From contig NZ_JAQISW010000003.1 in assembly GCF_028618435.1 (NCBI RefSeq), forward strand, positions 123,817 through 187,816: a DNA stretch of 64,000 nucleotides. The letters are read 5' to 3'. This stretch comes from Bartonella sp. MM73XJBT.G (GTDB taxonomy: Bacteria > Pseudomonadota > Alphaproteobacteria > Rhizobiales > Rhizobiaceae). The notes under the pieces were generated by a model. It saw nothing but the letters and a program-made list of their open reading frames with translations. It searched no databases and was not told where the DNA came from. Shown piece after piece: positions 1 through 10,010 of the stretch. A program made the translations under genes and the position numbers. Each line of letters begins with the position of its first letter. Within the stretch, counting starts at the first letter, position 1.

Positions 1-57
1 TTTGAATAACTTACGGCACTTCTTTACAAAGTTGAAAAAAATCATATTACAGAGAAC

Positions 58-534
58 ATGACACTTCATATAGCTCTTTTCCAACCTGATATTGCTGGTA
101 ATACCGGAACGATTTTACGTCTTAGTGCTTGTTTTGGTTTACATGTGCATATTATTGAACCCGCAGGCTTTAACCTATCGGATCGTAATCTCAAACGCGC
201 AGGATTGGATTATCTCGAATATGCGTCCTTAGAACGACACATTGATTGGCAACATTTTTTAAGCTCTATGAAACACTTTAACCGCCGTCTTTTGCTTTTA
301 AGTACAAAAGCAAAAAAATGCTATACGCAGATAGATTATCAAAAAAATGATGTTTTACTTTTTGGTCGTGAATCAGCTGGCGTCCCCGATTATGTTCATG
401 AATCTACTGATTACACATTGAAAATTCCTATGAAACCACAGGCTCGCTCTCTCAATATTGCCATGAGCGTAGCCATAACAGTAGGGGAAGCATTGCGCCA
501 AATTGGTTATCATGAAGGAAACTGTGATCTATAA
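58..534 (+). CDS. trmL: tRNA (cytidine/uridine-2'-O)-methyltransferase TrmL
   Basis: SPOUT-class methyltransferase that, in characterised members, 2'-O-methylates the wobble base 34 of certain leucine tRNAs using S-adenosylmethionine. At 158 residues it has the normal family length. The N-terminus carries the PDIAGNTGTILR motif and the C-terminal half the trefoil-knot signatures LLFGRESAGVP and IPMKPQARSLNIAMSVAI, all characteristic of TrmL/YibK. The ATG at 58 fits the conserved start of the family. It stands alone, convergent with the CCA-adding enzyme gene across a 396-bp gap. Identification is by motif recognition and is secure at family level. Confidence 0.93.
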   Translation: MTLHIALFQPDIAGNTGTILRLSACFGLHVHIIEPAGFNLSDRNLKRAGLDYLEYASLERHIDWQHFLSSMKHFNRRLLLLSTKAKKCYTQIDYQKNDVLLFGRESAGVPDYVHESTDYTLKIPMKPQARSLNIAMSVAITVGEALRQIGYHEGNCDL

Positions 535-930
535 AAATACATAAACTCCGATTTTCAAATAAATAGAAAAAACCATTTTTCAGGAATTTTACAAATCTTA
601 AAAGCGCATACTTTTCAACGATACTTCTGGAATAAAGCCTCTAAAAGCTCATAAACTATCCTATAAATATAGTTAAAGCATGTAACACCTACCATTATAA
701 AATAAATATTTCTTAGTGCCCATTACCTCCATTTCATATCACTACTTGTGAATGATTAAATACCTTTTATATAAAAATGCATTAACATCCTCCTCTTTAT
801 GTTCATAAAAAATACAAACCGTTATCATTATTCTCTTTAATCTGTTCTTATTTCATATGAATAATGATAACCTATCGTAAATGATATTTAAACTTAAAAA
901 GTAAAAACAACTATACGTTTATACCCCATA
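535..930. other. AT-rich intergenic region between convergent genes
   Basis: No open frame with a believable ribosome site is seen between the convergent trmL and CCA-adding enzyme genes. The only clear structure is the inverted repeat listed separately at 821-871. Confidence 0.6.
821..871. repeat. Perfect 12-bp inverted repeat, Fur-box-like arms
   Basis: The arms GTTATCATTATT (821-832) and AATAATGATAAC (860-871) are perfect reverse complements separated by 27 bases. Each arm resembles a half of the classical Fur-box sequence. The position, between two convergent genes, is not that of a promoter operator for either neighbour, so it could equally be the stem of a transcript hairpin. Function is unknown. 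Confidence 0.6.
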
Positions 931-2184
931 TTATAAATCAATTTTTTCTAATAAAGCATGACGATCCATTAAAAATCCATTTTCAATCCATATCATTTCT
1001 AGTTCTTTAAGCTTTTGTCCTAAAAGGATACCTTTTGAAAAACCTTTTTTTATTAAATCGTTACCATTAATGGGAAAAGTTGGAATCTGCCATTTTTGAA
1101 CAAGCTGATAAAGTTTGATATAATTTTCTTTTTTTTGCAAAGCCTCGCTTTTTTCTGGAGTATCTACATGTGATGCAGCAATAGACAAGGATAATTGATC
1201 TAAAACCGGTTGTCGCCCATGAAAATAAATCAGTTTTTGCACAAAATGAGCAGAACAGTTTTGGCTTATTATTTCTAACTCTGCCCATTCTTTTAACCGT
1301 GTTGTTTCCTTATGGGATAAACGCAAACGCTTTGCCATTTCATGAAGACGCACAGGATCAGGAGGGAGAAGACTTTCTAGCCGTAACAAGGGATCAATTT
1401 TCCAACCAAGAGCCTGTTCTGTTTTCACCAATGCGTGGATTGCATCAATGCCCCATTTTTCTGTTTCAGGAAAAATGAGTGACAAAATTCTGCTTTGACG
1501 CATCCACAAAAGAGCACGTGTTGGGTCAGAAGCTAAAAGAAGCTTTTTTATTTCCGCCCAAATACGCTCAGAAGAAAGTTTTTCTAAACCGTTTTTTAAA
1601 CGAACACATGCCCTCAAGCCTTCCACATCAGGTCGCCCCGCTCCATACCATGCAAAAAAGCGAAAAAAACGTAAAATACGCAAATAATCTTCGCTAATAC
1701 GATTTTCTGCAACACCGATAAAACGAACTGTTCGGTTCGCAATATCGCTCAAACCTCCTACATCATCATAAAGGTTGCCAGCCGCATCACAATAAAGGGC
1801 ATTAATGGTAAAATCCCGCCGTTCGGCATCTTTTTTCCAATCACGACCAAATACCACTTTTGCATGACGACCATCTGTTTCAATATCACTGCGAAGCGTT
1901 GTGACCTCATAAGAACATGAATGCGCAACCACTGTTATTGTACCAAACGCAACCCCTGTAGGAATAGCTTTAAATCCTGCTTTTTCTACACGTGCGATAA
2001 TCTGTTGCGGTAAGCAGGTTGTCGCAATATCAATATCACTAATAGGCTGCCTTAATAGTTGATTGCGCACCGCTCCTCCCACGATACGCGCCTCTTCCCC
2101 CTCTAAAGATAAAATACGAAGAAGTGTTTGAATATCACTTTGTTGTAACCATGCAACCTGTTTGAAGTTCTGCCTTATATTCAC
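931..2184 (-). CDS. CCA tRNA nucleotidyltransferase / poly(A) polymerase family
   Basis: Class II nucleotidyltransferase of the CCA-adding/poly(A) polymerase family, which adds or repairs the 3' CCA of tRNAs. The head domain shows VGGAVRNQLL (about residues 36-45), the catalytic ISDIDIATT with the paired aspartates, and the RRDFTINALY motif. The RNA-binding region follows with an ILRFFRF segment near residue 170. The length of 417 residues is usual for alphaproteobacteria. The ATG at 2184 is chosen because no upstream start is supported. In Rhizobiales the gene sits next to a NUDIX gene and a MoxR operon; here the divergent MoxR operon is indeed the neighbour. Confidence 0.9.
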   Translation of the reverse strand: MNIRQNFKQVAWLQQSDIQTLLRILSLEGEEARIVGGAVRNQLLRQPISDIDIATTCLPQQIIARVEKAGFKAIPTGVAFGTITVVAHSCSYEVTTLRSDIETDGRHAKVVFGRDWKKDAERRDFTINALYCDAAGNLYDDVGGLSDIANRTVRFIGVAENRISEDYLRILRFFRFFAWYGAGRPDVEGLRACVRLKNGLEKLSSERIWAEIKKLLLASDPTRALLWMRQSRILSLIFPETEKWGIDAIHALVKTEQALGWKIDPLLRLESLLPPDPVRLHEMAKRLRLSHKETTRLKEWAELEIISQNCSAHFVQKLIYFHGRQPVLDQLSLSIAASHVDTPEKSEALQKKENYIKLYQLVQKWQIPTFPINGNDLIKKGFSKGILLGQKLKELEMIWIENGFLMDRHALLEKIDL

Positions 2185-2432
2185 CCTTTAACCTTTCAAA
2201 AAAGTTGTCTTCATTACTTTCAAAAACTCTCTTCATAAAACAAAGTTTTTAAAACATCCCTTACAAAATATACCTCTTTCTTTCAAAGAAACTTTTTTCT
2301 ATCTATATATGAATATGAAAAAAATAGCTTATGATGCTTCTTTTCTTCTCATTTTCTGTTACAAACAATAAGATGTCCGTTATCATACAGAGAAAATTAC
2401 TATCTTTGCGACAAACGCCTTAAGGAAAAAAT

Positions 2433-3464
2433 ATGAGTCACCGTGATCCAGCATCTAATTCTGTCAAAAAGGTTAATACCAAACAGGAGGCCCAAGCCAT
2501 TATTGAGGATATTGATACGGCACACCAAGAATTAGATATTATACAACAAGAAATTGACAAAGTTATTTTTGGGCAAAGTCATATCATTGAATATGCTTTA
2601 ACGGCTATTTTTGCCGGTGGTCATGCTCTTCTTGTCGGGGCTCCAGGGCTTGCAAAAACACGCCTAGTGGAAACATTAGGAGCCGTTTTAGGGCTTGATG
2701 AAAAACGTATCCAATTTACCCCCGACCTCATGCCATCAGACATTATCGGTTCTGAAATCATGGATTCCGATAAAGAGGGGAAACGTTTTTTTCGCTACGT
2801 TCAAGGCCCCATTTTTACGCAGCTTCTCATGGCTGATGAAATCAATCGAGCCTCTCCACGCACACAGTCAGCTCTTTTACAGGCTATGCAGGAATATCAT
2901 GTGACCGTTGCAGGAACCCGTTACGATTTACCACAACCTTTTCATGTTCTTGCAACGCAAAATCCTCTCGAACAAGAAGGGACCTACCCACTTCCTGAAG
3001 CTCAACTCGATCGTTTTTTGATGCAAATTGATATTGACTATCCTGACCTTACAACAGAGCGGCGGATCATTTTGGAAACAACAAAAGAAAAAAAATCAAA
3101 TGCAAAAGCAATTTTATCCGCTAAAAAATTGCAAAAAATTCAAAATATCGTTCGCAAAATGCCTCTTTCAGAAAATGTGATCGAAGCTATTTTAAAAATT
3201 GTCCGCTCAGCACGCCCTGATAAAAACAATAGCCTTGCTAGTACTTATGTTTCTTGGGGACCGGGTCCGCGCGCATCACAAGCTCTTTCACTTTGTGTTC
3301 GTGCTCGTGCTCTTTATTATGGGCGTTTAGCCCCCTCACTTGATGATGTTGAAGCATTGGCCTATCCCGTATTACAACACCGCATGGCCCTTAATTTTTC
3401 TGCTCGTGCTGAAGATATAACCGTAAAAGATATTATCAATAACCTTGTGAAAGATGCCTTTTAA
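2433..3464 (+). CDS. MoxR-family AAA+ ATPase
   Basis: AAA+ ATPase of the MoxR branch, thought to act as a chaperone that helps assemble or activate membrane or metal-containing protein complexes together with von Willebrand factor A proteins. Walker A is VGAPGLAKTR (about residues 68-77), Walker B is LLMADEINRA (about 131-140), and the sensor region ATQNPLEQEGTYPLPEAQLDRF is typical of MoxR. It is the first of four tightly packed genes: the next start codon follows its stop directly. The start ATG has AAGGAAAA upstream. The specific client is unknown. Confidence 0.92.
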   Translation: MSHRDPASNSVKKVNTKQEAQAIIEDIDTAHQELDIIQQEIDKVIFGQSHIIEYALTAIFAGGHALLVGAPGLAKTRLVETLGAVLGLDEKRIQFTPDLMPSDIIGSEIMDSDKEGKRFFRYVQGPIFTQLLMADEINRASPRTQSALLQAMQEYHVTVAGTRYDLPQPFHVLATQNPLEQEGTYPLPEAQLDRFLMQIDIDYPDLTTERRIILETTKEKKSNAKAILSAKKLQKIQNIVRKMPLSENVIEAILKIVRSARPDKNNSLASTYVSWGPGPRASQALSLCVRARALYYGRLAPSLDDVEALAYPVLQHRMALNFSARAEDITVKDIINNLVKDAF

Positions 3465-4376
3465 ATGGCTATTGGCAAAAAAGTTTTACAAAAGTCTCCA
3501 TTGTCGCTGGCAAAAGAACTGTATAAGAATGATGGCAAAATGCCATATTTCCTTTTACAAGCGCGTCATATTGCCAATACACTGATAACCGGATGGCATG
3601 GGCAACGCAAACGCGGTAATGGAGAAAATTTTTGGCAATTTCGTCCCTATATGGAAGGAGAATCCATTACTCGGATTGATTGGCGTCGCTCAGCGCGTGA
3701 TGAAAATACCTATCTGCGTGAGCACGAATGGCAAATGACACAAACCGTTTGGCTTTGGCCTGATCAGAGCCCATCAATGCATTACTGTTCGCGCTTTTCT
3801 AAAATCTCTAAAGGCAATCATGCCATCATTTTAACCCTTGCCTTGGCATCACTTCTGACACGGTGTGGCGAACATATCGCTATTCCCAACTTAGTACCCC
3901 CCACAATGACATCCAATGTCGTAGAACAAATAGCATTTGCTTTAGAAAATCATTCAGATGAAAATTCATTCCCCGATTTTTCAACGATTACACGCTTTTC
4001 ACATGCCATTATAATGAGTGATTTTCTCGATCATCCTGAAAAAATCATCCAGTATTTAACTCCTTTATCGACAAAACAGGTAACAGCTCATTTAATTGAA
4101 ATTTCTGATCCTGCGGAAGAAAGCTTTCCCTACACAGGTCATACAGAATTTTTTGATCCTGAAACGAAAGAAAAACACATTTTTGGAAAAGCAGAAAATC
4201 TTCGTAAAAGCTATTGTAAGCTATATCAAGCACGTCGACAAGAATTAGTAAATTTTTGTGCACGACAGGGGTGGTCTTATCACGTTAGTACGACAGATCA
4301 ACCTTTAACAGAAATCATTTTGCATCTTGCAAATACAATGAATGACTCTTCATTACAAAAAAGGAGGGCACTTTGA
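3465..4376 (+). CDS. DUF58 domain protein
   Basis: DUF58 protein of 303 residues; members accompany MoxR ATPases and contain a degenerate von Willebrand A-like fold. The signature region WQFRPYMEGESITRIDWRRSARDENTYLREHEW lies at about residues 64-95 (the DUF58 core is the R-x-Y-x-x-G-D/E-x-x-R-x-I-D-W pattern). The start codon directly abuts the stop of the MoxR gene, and its 3' end overlaps the next gene by four bases (ATGA-type coupling region), so the set is certainly one operon. No membrane segment is obvious in this protein. Confidence 0.88.
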   Translation: MAIGKKVLQKSPLSLAKELYKNDGKMPYFLLQARHIANTLITGWHGQRKRGNGENFWQFRPYMEGESITRIDWRRSARDENTYLREHEWQMTQTVWLWPDQSPSMHYCSRFSKISKGNHAIILTLALASLLTRCGEHIAIPNLVPPTMTSNVVEQIAFALENHSDENSFPDFSTITRFSHAIIMSDFLDHPEKIIQYLTPLSTKQVTAHLIEISDPAEESFPYTGHTEFFDPETKEKHIFGKAENLRKSYCKLYQARRQELVNFCARQGWSYHVSTTDQPLTEIILHLANTMNDSSLQKRRAL

Positions 4377-7171
4377 GTTTTTCTGCTCCCTTTCTGTTAT
4401 TAGGGCTCTTGTTTCTACCTGTCATTTGGTGGCTGTTGCGATTAAACCCTCCATCTCCACGTAAAGAGCTCTTTCCTCCTTTACGCTTCTTACCCAAACC
4501 AACTCATCAGCAGGAAACGACAAAACATACTCCTTGGTGGTTGCTGTTGTTGCATTTAACCATAGCCGCACTGGTTATCATAGCTCTAGCCCGTCCCACT
4601 TGGAATCAAAAGCCAATAAGCTTTTCTGGATCTCAACCTCTTGTGCTCATCATTGATAATGGCTGGGCATCTGTAAAAGAATGGAAGAAACGTATCTCTA
4701 TCGCTGAAATGCTCCTTGCACAGGCAGAAAAACAACAAAAAAATATTTACCTTGTTGCAACGGCTGAAAATGATATCTCCAATGTGGAACCCCAACCAGC
4801 GAAGATTATAAAACAGCATTTAATGCATTTGCAACCGCGTCCTTGGCCTGTAAACCGTGTGCATATCTTAAAAGAACTCAGTAAAATAAACAAAGGGCAA
4901 CCTCTTGATATTGCTTATTTAAGCGATGGATTACAAACAAATGAAGATGAGAAAACTTTTGCTTTACTTGAAGAATTAAAACCTAGAAATTTCTTTTGGT
5001 ATTTGGCCGATATTTCCGATTTAACCGGCATAACATCCATAAAAAATGATAATGGAAACATGGTCACGCGTATTATTCGCTCAACCATACACGGTACAAC
5101 GCCCGCTACACTCAGCCTTTACGATTCAAACAATCAACTTCTTGGTCAATTTACGAAAAATTTTTCTGAAGGTCAAACAACAGCACTTGTTCCTTTTGAT
5201 ATCCCTCTTGAATTACGCAACGATATCGCTTGGATAAAAGTCAATGACCAAAACCATGCTGCTGCAACTTTCTTAGTAGATAGCCATAACAGGATAAGCC
5301 GTGTTGCTCTTCTCTCTCCAGATACCAATGAGATGACTCAGCCTTTACTTTCTCCATTTTATTATATTATCAAAGCATTACAAGGTCATACACAGCTTAT
5401 AACTTCCGATGGAAGAGAACTTTCAACAGATATTGATCTTTTGCTTAAACAAAACCCATCTGTTTTCATTATGGGCGACATGGTTAATATCCCTGAAAAA
5501 GCAGAAAAAAAGCTTTCTGATTTTGTGAATAAAGGAGGGACACTCATCCGCTTTGCAGGAGAAAAACTCAGTAGTGCAGAACATTACGATAATCTTCTTC
5601 CAGTACCGCTGCGTCAGGGGCAACGTTCTCTTGGAAGTATTATGACTTGGACCAAACCACAAAAACTTGCCCCTTTTGCAAAAAATAGCTTTTTCTTTGA
5701 TCTTCCTTTTCCAGAAGATGTTACTGTCTCGCGACAAATTCTTGCAGAACCAACCCCAGATCTTTTCGAAAAAACATGGCTCAGCCTTTCGGATGGGACC
5801 CCTCTTATTACCGCAGCAAAGCGTGGGAAAGGAACACTTATTCTCATTCATATTGCCCCTGATCCTACATGGTCTAATCTTCCTCTTTCTGTTTTTTTTG
5901 CACAAATGTTACAAAAACTAATCACATTAGGGTCTTTTGAAAACACAACCCCAACACATAGAGAAAAAAGAACAAGAGTACAAAATCCTTGGCGAACCAT
6001 AGCCGCTGATGGACAATTACAAGCCCCGCCCTCTGATGTTGTTCCACTGATCTTTAATGCCCAAAATCCACCCCGTCCTTCCTATCATACTCCCCCAGGA
6101 CTTTACGGTGTCAAAAATGACTTTTATGCGCTTAATCTCTTAACTGATTCATCGCGCTTGATAAAACAATCATCATTACCAACTTCTCTTAATAAGAGCC
6201 CTTTATCTTATGATACAAAAGAAAAAAATCTTATCGGTTCCCTTTTAGGATTAGCCCTCTTATTATTTGCCTTTGATAATTTTCTCATTTTATGGATGGG
6301 AGGAATTTTTTCTTTTAATAAATGGCGTAATCGGTTTTTCCTTCCTCTCATCATTCTGATTGGCCTGTTTTCATATGATCCAACACTTCATGCACAAACG
6401 ACAGAAAATCATCATGATAATGTGCTAGCCGCTGGTGCAACACATCTTGCCTACGTTATAACCAACAATCATGAAATTGATACAACAAGTAAAAATGGTC
6501 TAGAATCCTTAAGCCAATTTATTGCAGAGCGCACAATGCTTACCCCCGGCTCTGTTAGAGCACTTGATCTCGATAAAGATGAACTCTCCTTTTATCCTCT
6601 TATTTACTGGCCAATTGATGTTCAGAGTCCTATACCAACCTCCAAAAGCCTTGAAAAAATAAATAATTTTATGAAACATGGAGGAACCATTTTATTTGAT
6701 ACGCGCGATCAGATAAAGAGCAATCTTAATCTTGAAGGAGATGCCACTCCAGAAACGCAGAGATTACGAACCATCTTAAAAGGGTTAAACATTCCCTCCA
6801 TTGAGCCTGCATCAACAAATCACGTTGTTGCGCGTTCCTTTTATATTATGCCAGATTTTCCTGGCCTCTACCGTGGTTCAGCTTTGTGGGTTGAATCCTC
6901 ATCAACGAACAAAAAAAATAAAAATTCTCTTGCCAGCGGTGATAATGTAAGTTCTCTGCTCATCACCGCAAATAATTTTGCTGCTGCTTGGGCACTCGAT
7001 GAAAAAGGCATGTGGAAATATCCACTCGTTCCCAATGATCCAATGCAACGTCTCTGGGCATTTCGCGCAGGCTTAAATATTGTCCTTTATGTGCTTACTG
7101 GAAACTATAAAGCAGACCAAATTCATGTTCCAGCACTCTTGGAACGCTTTAAAAGAGAAAGAAGGCAATGA
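4373..7171 (+). CDS. BatA-N-terminal / DUF4159 membrane protein
   Basis: Large membrane protein of 932 residues and third gene of the MoxR operon. The N-terminus has two hydrophobic helices with the 'aerotolerance regulator' BatA_N pattern (LLGLLFLPVIWWLLRLNPPSP, then a second helix near residues 59-76). The middle resembles a von Willebrand A and glutamine-amidotransferase-like segment. A further pair of helices near residues 615-665 precedes a C-terminal periplasmic domain of the DUF4159 type (NVLAAGATHLAYVITNN onward). It starts with TTG inside the end of the DUF58 gene and overlaps the next gene by four bases. Role in envelope maintenance is inferred from the family only. Confidence 0.85.
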   Translation: MSFSAPFLLLGLLFLPVIWWLLRLNPPSPRKELFPPLRFLPKPTHQQETTKHTPWWLLLLHLTIAALVIIALARPTWNQKPISFSGSQPLVLIIDNGWASVKEWKKRISIAEMLLAQAEKQQKNIYLVATAENDISNVEPQPAKIIKQHLMHLQPRPWPVNRVHILKELSKINKGQPLDIAYLSDGLQTNEDEKTFALLEELKPRNFFWYLADISDLTGITSIKNDNGNMVTRIIRSTIHGTTPATLSLYDSNNQLLGQFTKNFSEGQTTALVPFDIPLELRNDIAWIKVNDQNHAAATFLVDSHNRISRVALLSPDTNEMTQPLLSPFYYIIKALQGHTQLITSDGRELSTDIDLLLKQNPSVFIMGDMVNIPEKAEKKLSDFVNKGGTLIRFAGEKLSSAEHYDNLLPVPLRQGQRSLGSIMTWTKPQKLAPFAKNSFFFDLPFPEDVTVSRQILAEPTPDLFEKTWLSLSDGTPLITAAKRGKGTLILIHIAPDPTWSNLPLSVFFAQMLQKLITLGSFENTTPTHREKRTRVQNPWRTIAADGQLQAPPSDVVPLIFNAQNPPRPSYHTPPGLYGVKNDFYALNLLTDSSRLIKQSSLPTSLNKSPLSYDTKEKNLIGSLLGLALLLFAFDNFLILWMGGIFSFNKWRNRFFLPLIILIGLFSYDPTLHAQTTENHHDNVLAAGATHLAYVITNNHEIDTTSKNGLESLSQFIAERTMLTPGSVRALDLDKDELSFYPLIYWPIDVQSPIPTSKSLEKINNFMKHGGTILFDTRDQIKSNLNLEGDATPETQRLRTILKGLNIPSIEPASTNHVVARSFYIMPDFPGLYRGSALWVESSSTNKKNKNSLASGDNVSSLLITANNFAAAWALDEKGMWKYPLVPNDPMQRLWAFRAGLNIVLYVLTGNYKADQIHVPALLERFKRERRQ

Positions 7172-9264
7172 TACCACTTTTTACTTTTCAGCCTTTTTTA
7201 CCTCTCTTTTGGATTCTGCTGTTAAGCGGAATATCCATTCTTTTTGTCGTTTTTGGTCTTGTTACACAACGTAAAGGGTCTTTATTTCGTCTGATGGCAT
7301 TGAGCGCTCTCATTCTTGCTTTGCTTAATCCAATGATTATCAAAGAACAGCGCGAACCGCTGAAAAGTACAGTAGGCATTGTCATTGACCGCAGCAAAAG
7401 CCAAACTTTTGGAACACGCATAAACGACAGTGATGAAGCGCGCGTGCAATTAATCAAAACATTAGCGCATTATCCACAATTTGAACCACGTTTTATTGAA
7501 GCTGGAAAACTTGCTGATCATCAATATGCCCCTTCAACGAATTTGTTTAATGCTTTAACACAAGCACTTTCTGATGTACCGCCCTCTCGTTATGCAGGAA
7601 CCATTTTTATTACTGATGGACAAGTGCATGACATTCCAGACCTATCAGATCTTCATCATGAAGCACCTTTTAATGCTCTGATCACAGGGCGCTCAGATGA
7701 ATTTGATCGTCAAATCAAATTTATTTCGCCTCCACGCTTTGCCCTTATCAATAAACCACAAAAGCTCTCCATTTTGGTAGAAGATCAAGGAGTTCACCCC
7801 AAAAAAATACCACAGAAAGCCAATATTACACTCAGCGTTAATGGACAAGAAGTGGCCCATTATTCTGTGACTCCTGGTATCATTTTTCAAACTGAAGTTA
7901 CCCTTCCCCATGCTGAAAAAAATATTATCCAAGTGACCACTGAACCTTACAAAGGTGAACTAAGTCTTGAAAACAACCGCGCCATAACAACCATTGAAGG
8001 AATCAGAGAAAATTTACGCGTTCTTCTTATTTCAGGTGCCCCTTATAATGGAGAACGAACATGGCGTGACCTTTTGAAAGGTGACTCTAATATTGATCTT
8101 GTTCACTTTACAATTTTGCGTCCCCCCACTAAAGCGGATAATACGCCTTTAAGCCAATTATCGTTGGTGGTTTTTCCTACAAGAAAGCTCTTTGTTGAAG
8201 AAATTAATAACTTTGATCTCATCATTCTTGATGGTTACCAGCATTCTGCTGTTCTACCTTTAATCTATTATGATTATATCGCCCAATATGTACAAAAGGG
8301 TGGTGCTTTGCTGATGGTAACAGGACCTGAATTTACACAAAAAAACTCACTTGCGAAAACACCTTTAATAAGCATTCTACCGGCATTACCTAATGGAACT
8401 ATTATTGAAAAACCTTTTCGCCCTGCATTAACCAAAGAAGGTGAACGCCATCCTGTCACAAGAGATCTTGCAACGCTTAATCTTCCAGCTTCCCGATGGG
8501 GGCGATGGCTGCGACAAATTGCTATTCAAGATGCATATAAAGGCACAGCTCTCATGAAAGGAGCCGATGAACAGCCACTTTTACTTCTTTTCCATGTTGA
8601 TAAAGGGCGTGTCGGTATGTTGCTTTCCGATGAAAGTTGGCTTTGGGCACGAGGTTTTGAAGGTGGTGGTCCTTATGCGGCTCTTTATCGCCGAATTGCT
8701 CATTGGCTCATGAAAGAACCGGAACTTGAGGAAGAAAAATTAAGTGCCACCAGCAGCCATCATCATTTAACAATTCGCCGCCAAACTCTGAAAGATCATC
8801 CAGAGCCTGCTGAAATAACTTTTCCTTCTGGAAAAAAACAAAATATCGTCCTTACTAAAGAGCAAGAAGGTCTCTTCACTGCAACTGTAGCTACTGATGA
8901 GACGGGAATTTTTATCATCAAAAATGACGATTTAACAATACTGTCTTCTGTAGGAATGCTCAATAATCTTGAATTGTTTGATTTAATTTCAACAAAAGAA
9001 AAATTAGCCCCTATTATTAAGCACACGAGGGGCTACATCGGACGTTTACACCCTAAAGGAAGAGAAAACATTCATATTCCTCCATTCAAGCTTATTCAAT
9101 CAAAAACAAATCTATCATCTTCCCCAGTGCATTCAATTATTTTGAAAGAAGCGACAGAAACGCGTTTAATCAATACCTTTTATTTTTCGGTATTTTCTGG
9201 TTTTTTTGCCCTGCTTGTTTGTCTTTTACTGTTGAGCAGCATGTGGTATCGTGAAGGACGTTAA
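7168..9264 (+). CDS. Membrane protein with von Willebrand/glutamine-amidotransferase-like domain
   Basis: Last gene of the MoxR-DUF58-BatA-like operon, overlapping the preceding gene by four bases. The 698-residue product starts with two membrane helices (about residues 5-45), continues with an integrin-like stretch (VGIVIDRSKSQTFG, and TIFITDGQVHD), then a region resembling class I glutamine amidotransferase folds (VLLISGAPYNGERTWRDLL; GGALLMVTGPEF), and ends in a C-terminal helix near residues 665-690. This architecture is standard for the fourth gene of such operons in Rhizobiales. The biochemical function is not established. Confidence 0.83.
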   Translation: MIPLFTFQPFLPLFWILLLSGISILFVVFGLVTQRKGSLFRLMALSALILALLNPMIIKEQREPLKSTVGIVIDRSKSQTFGTRINDSDEARVQLIKTLAHYPQFEPRFIEAGKLADHQYAPSTNLFNALTQALSDVPPSRYAGTIFITDGQVHDIPDLSDLHHEAPFNALITGRSDEFDRQIKFISPPRFALINKPQKLSILVEDQGVHPKKIPQKANITLSVNGQEVAHYSVTPGIIFQTEVTLPHAEKNIIQVTTEPYKGELSLENNRAITTIEGIRENLRVLLISGAPYNGERTWRDLLKGDSNIDLVHFTILRPPTKADNTPLSQLSLVVFPTRKLFVEEINNFDLIILDGYQHSAVLPLIYYDYIAQYVQKGGALLMVTGPEFTQKNSLAKTPLISILPALPNGTIIEKPFRPALTKEGERHPVTRDLATLNLPASRWGRWLRQIAIQDAYKGTALMKGADEQPLLLLFHVDKGRVGMLLSDESWLWARGFEGGGPYAALYRRIAHWLMKEPELEEEKLSATSSHHHLTIRRQTLKDHPEPAEITFPSGKKQNIVLTKEQEGLFTATVATDETGIFIIKNDDLTILSSVGMLNNLELFDLISTKEKLAPIIKHTRGYIGRLHPKGRENIHIPPFKLIQSKTNLSSSPVHSIILKEATETRLINTFYFSVFSGFFALLVCLLLLSSMWYREGR

Positions 9265-10010
9265 AAAATTCTGAGATTTTGTAGAGTAGTTTTAAAATTA
9301 AGCTTATCTTTTTGTGTATTTACTTATCTTTTACAATGAGAAAAGATATTTATTTATAATCCTTTTCATATTAAATTAATTATCATTATTTTCTTGCACA
9401 TCCTTAAAAGAGATGCTGTATGAATAAAAACCATTGAAGAAAAGAATAAAATTCCTTTTAAGAATCTTCTTAAAACAAGGATTTTTATAAAGTTGGAATG
9501 GGATAATGTAACGGTTTTGGTTTGCATCTTGTATGAGCATAAAAATGTGGTTCATGAATAAACCTTATAAACGAAGCTTTTCATAACATTGAGAACTTTC
9601 GTGAAATGAGATCAACGACACTGGGAAATATCTCCCATTAAAAGCATTACATGGCAGCGCAAGACCGTAAAAATTTCTGATAAATACAATAATTCTTTTG
9701 CATTTTTTCTGAGCTATTAGATTTTTTTACGATGATGTGTAGTCGTATAAAAGCTGTTTAAAAGTCTTAAAACTTTACGACTATCATTTTAAAATTTATC
9801 CCATCATATAAAAGATATACCGGTTGCCAAGAATGGTCTGTTGTATTATGCTGACCTCTGTCATAGAAAATACAATACAGCATCAATTCTCTAGAGAATT
9901 TTCTTATATTTTCAACAAGCTATTTGTCCTTTTACAATCTTTCTTGCCTTTAAGCACCAACTTATCTTATGTTCGTTCTTTAAATCGTTTTTAATACTCT
10001 ACGAGCTTTT
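9265..10010. other. 746-bp AT-rich intergenic region
   Basis: No convincing gene or RNA structure is visible. A TTATCATTATTTT string at 9380-9392 resembles the arm of the inverted repeat at 821-832. Long empty gaps like this are common in Bartonella chromosomes. Confidence 0.5.

Noticed and set aside
5423..5905. 160-codon minus-strand frame
   Set aside because: It is antisense inside the large BatA-like membrane protein gene, has no recognisable motif and lies within an operon with overlapping genes.
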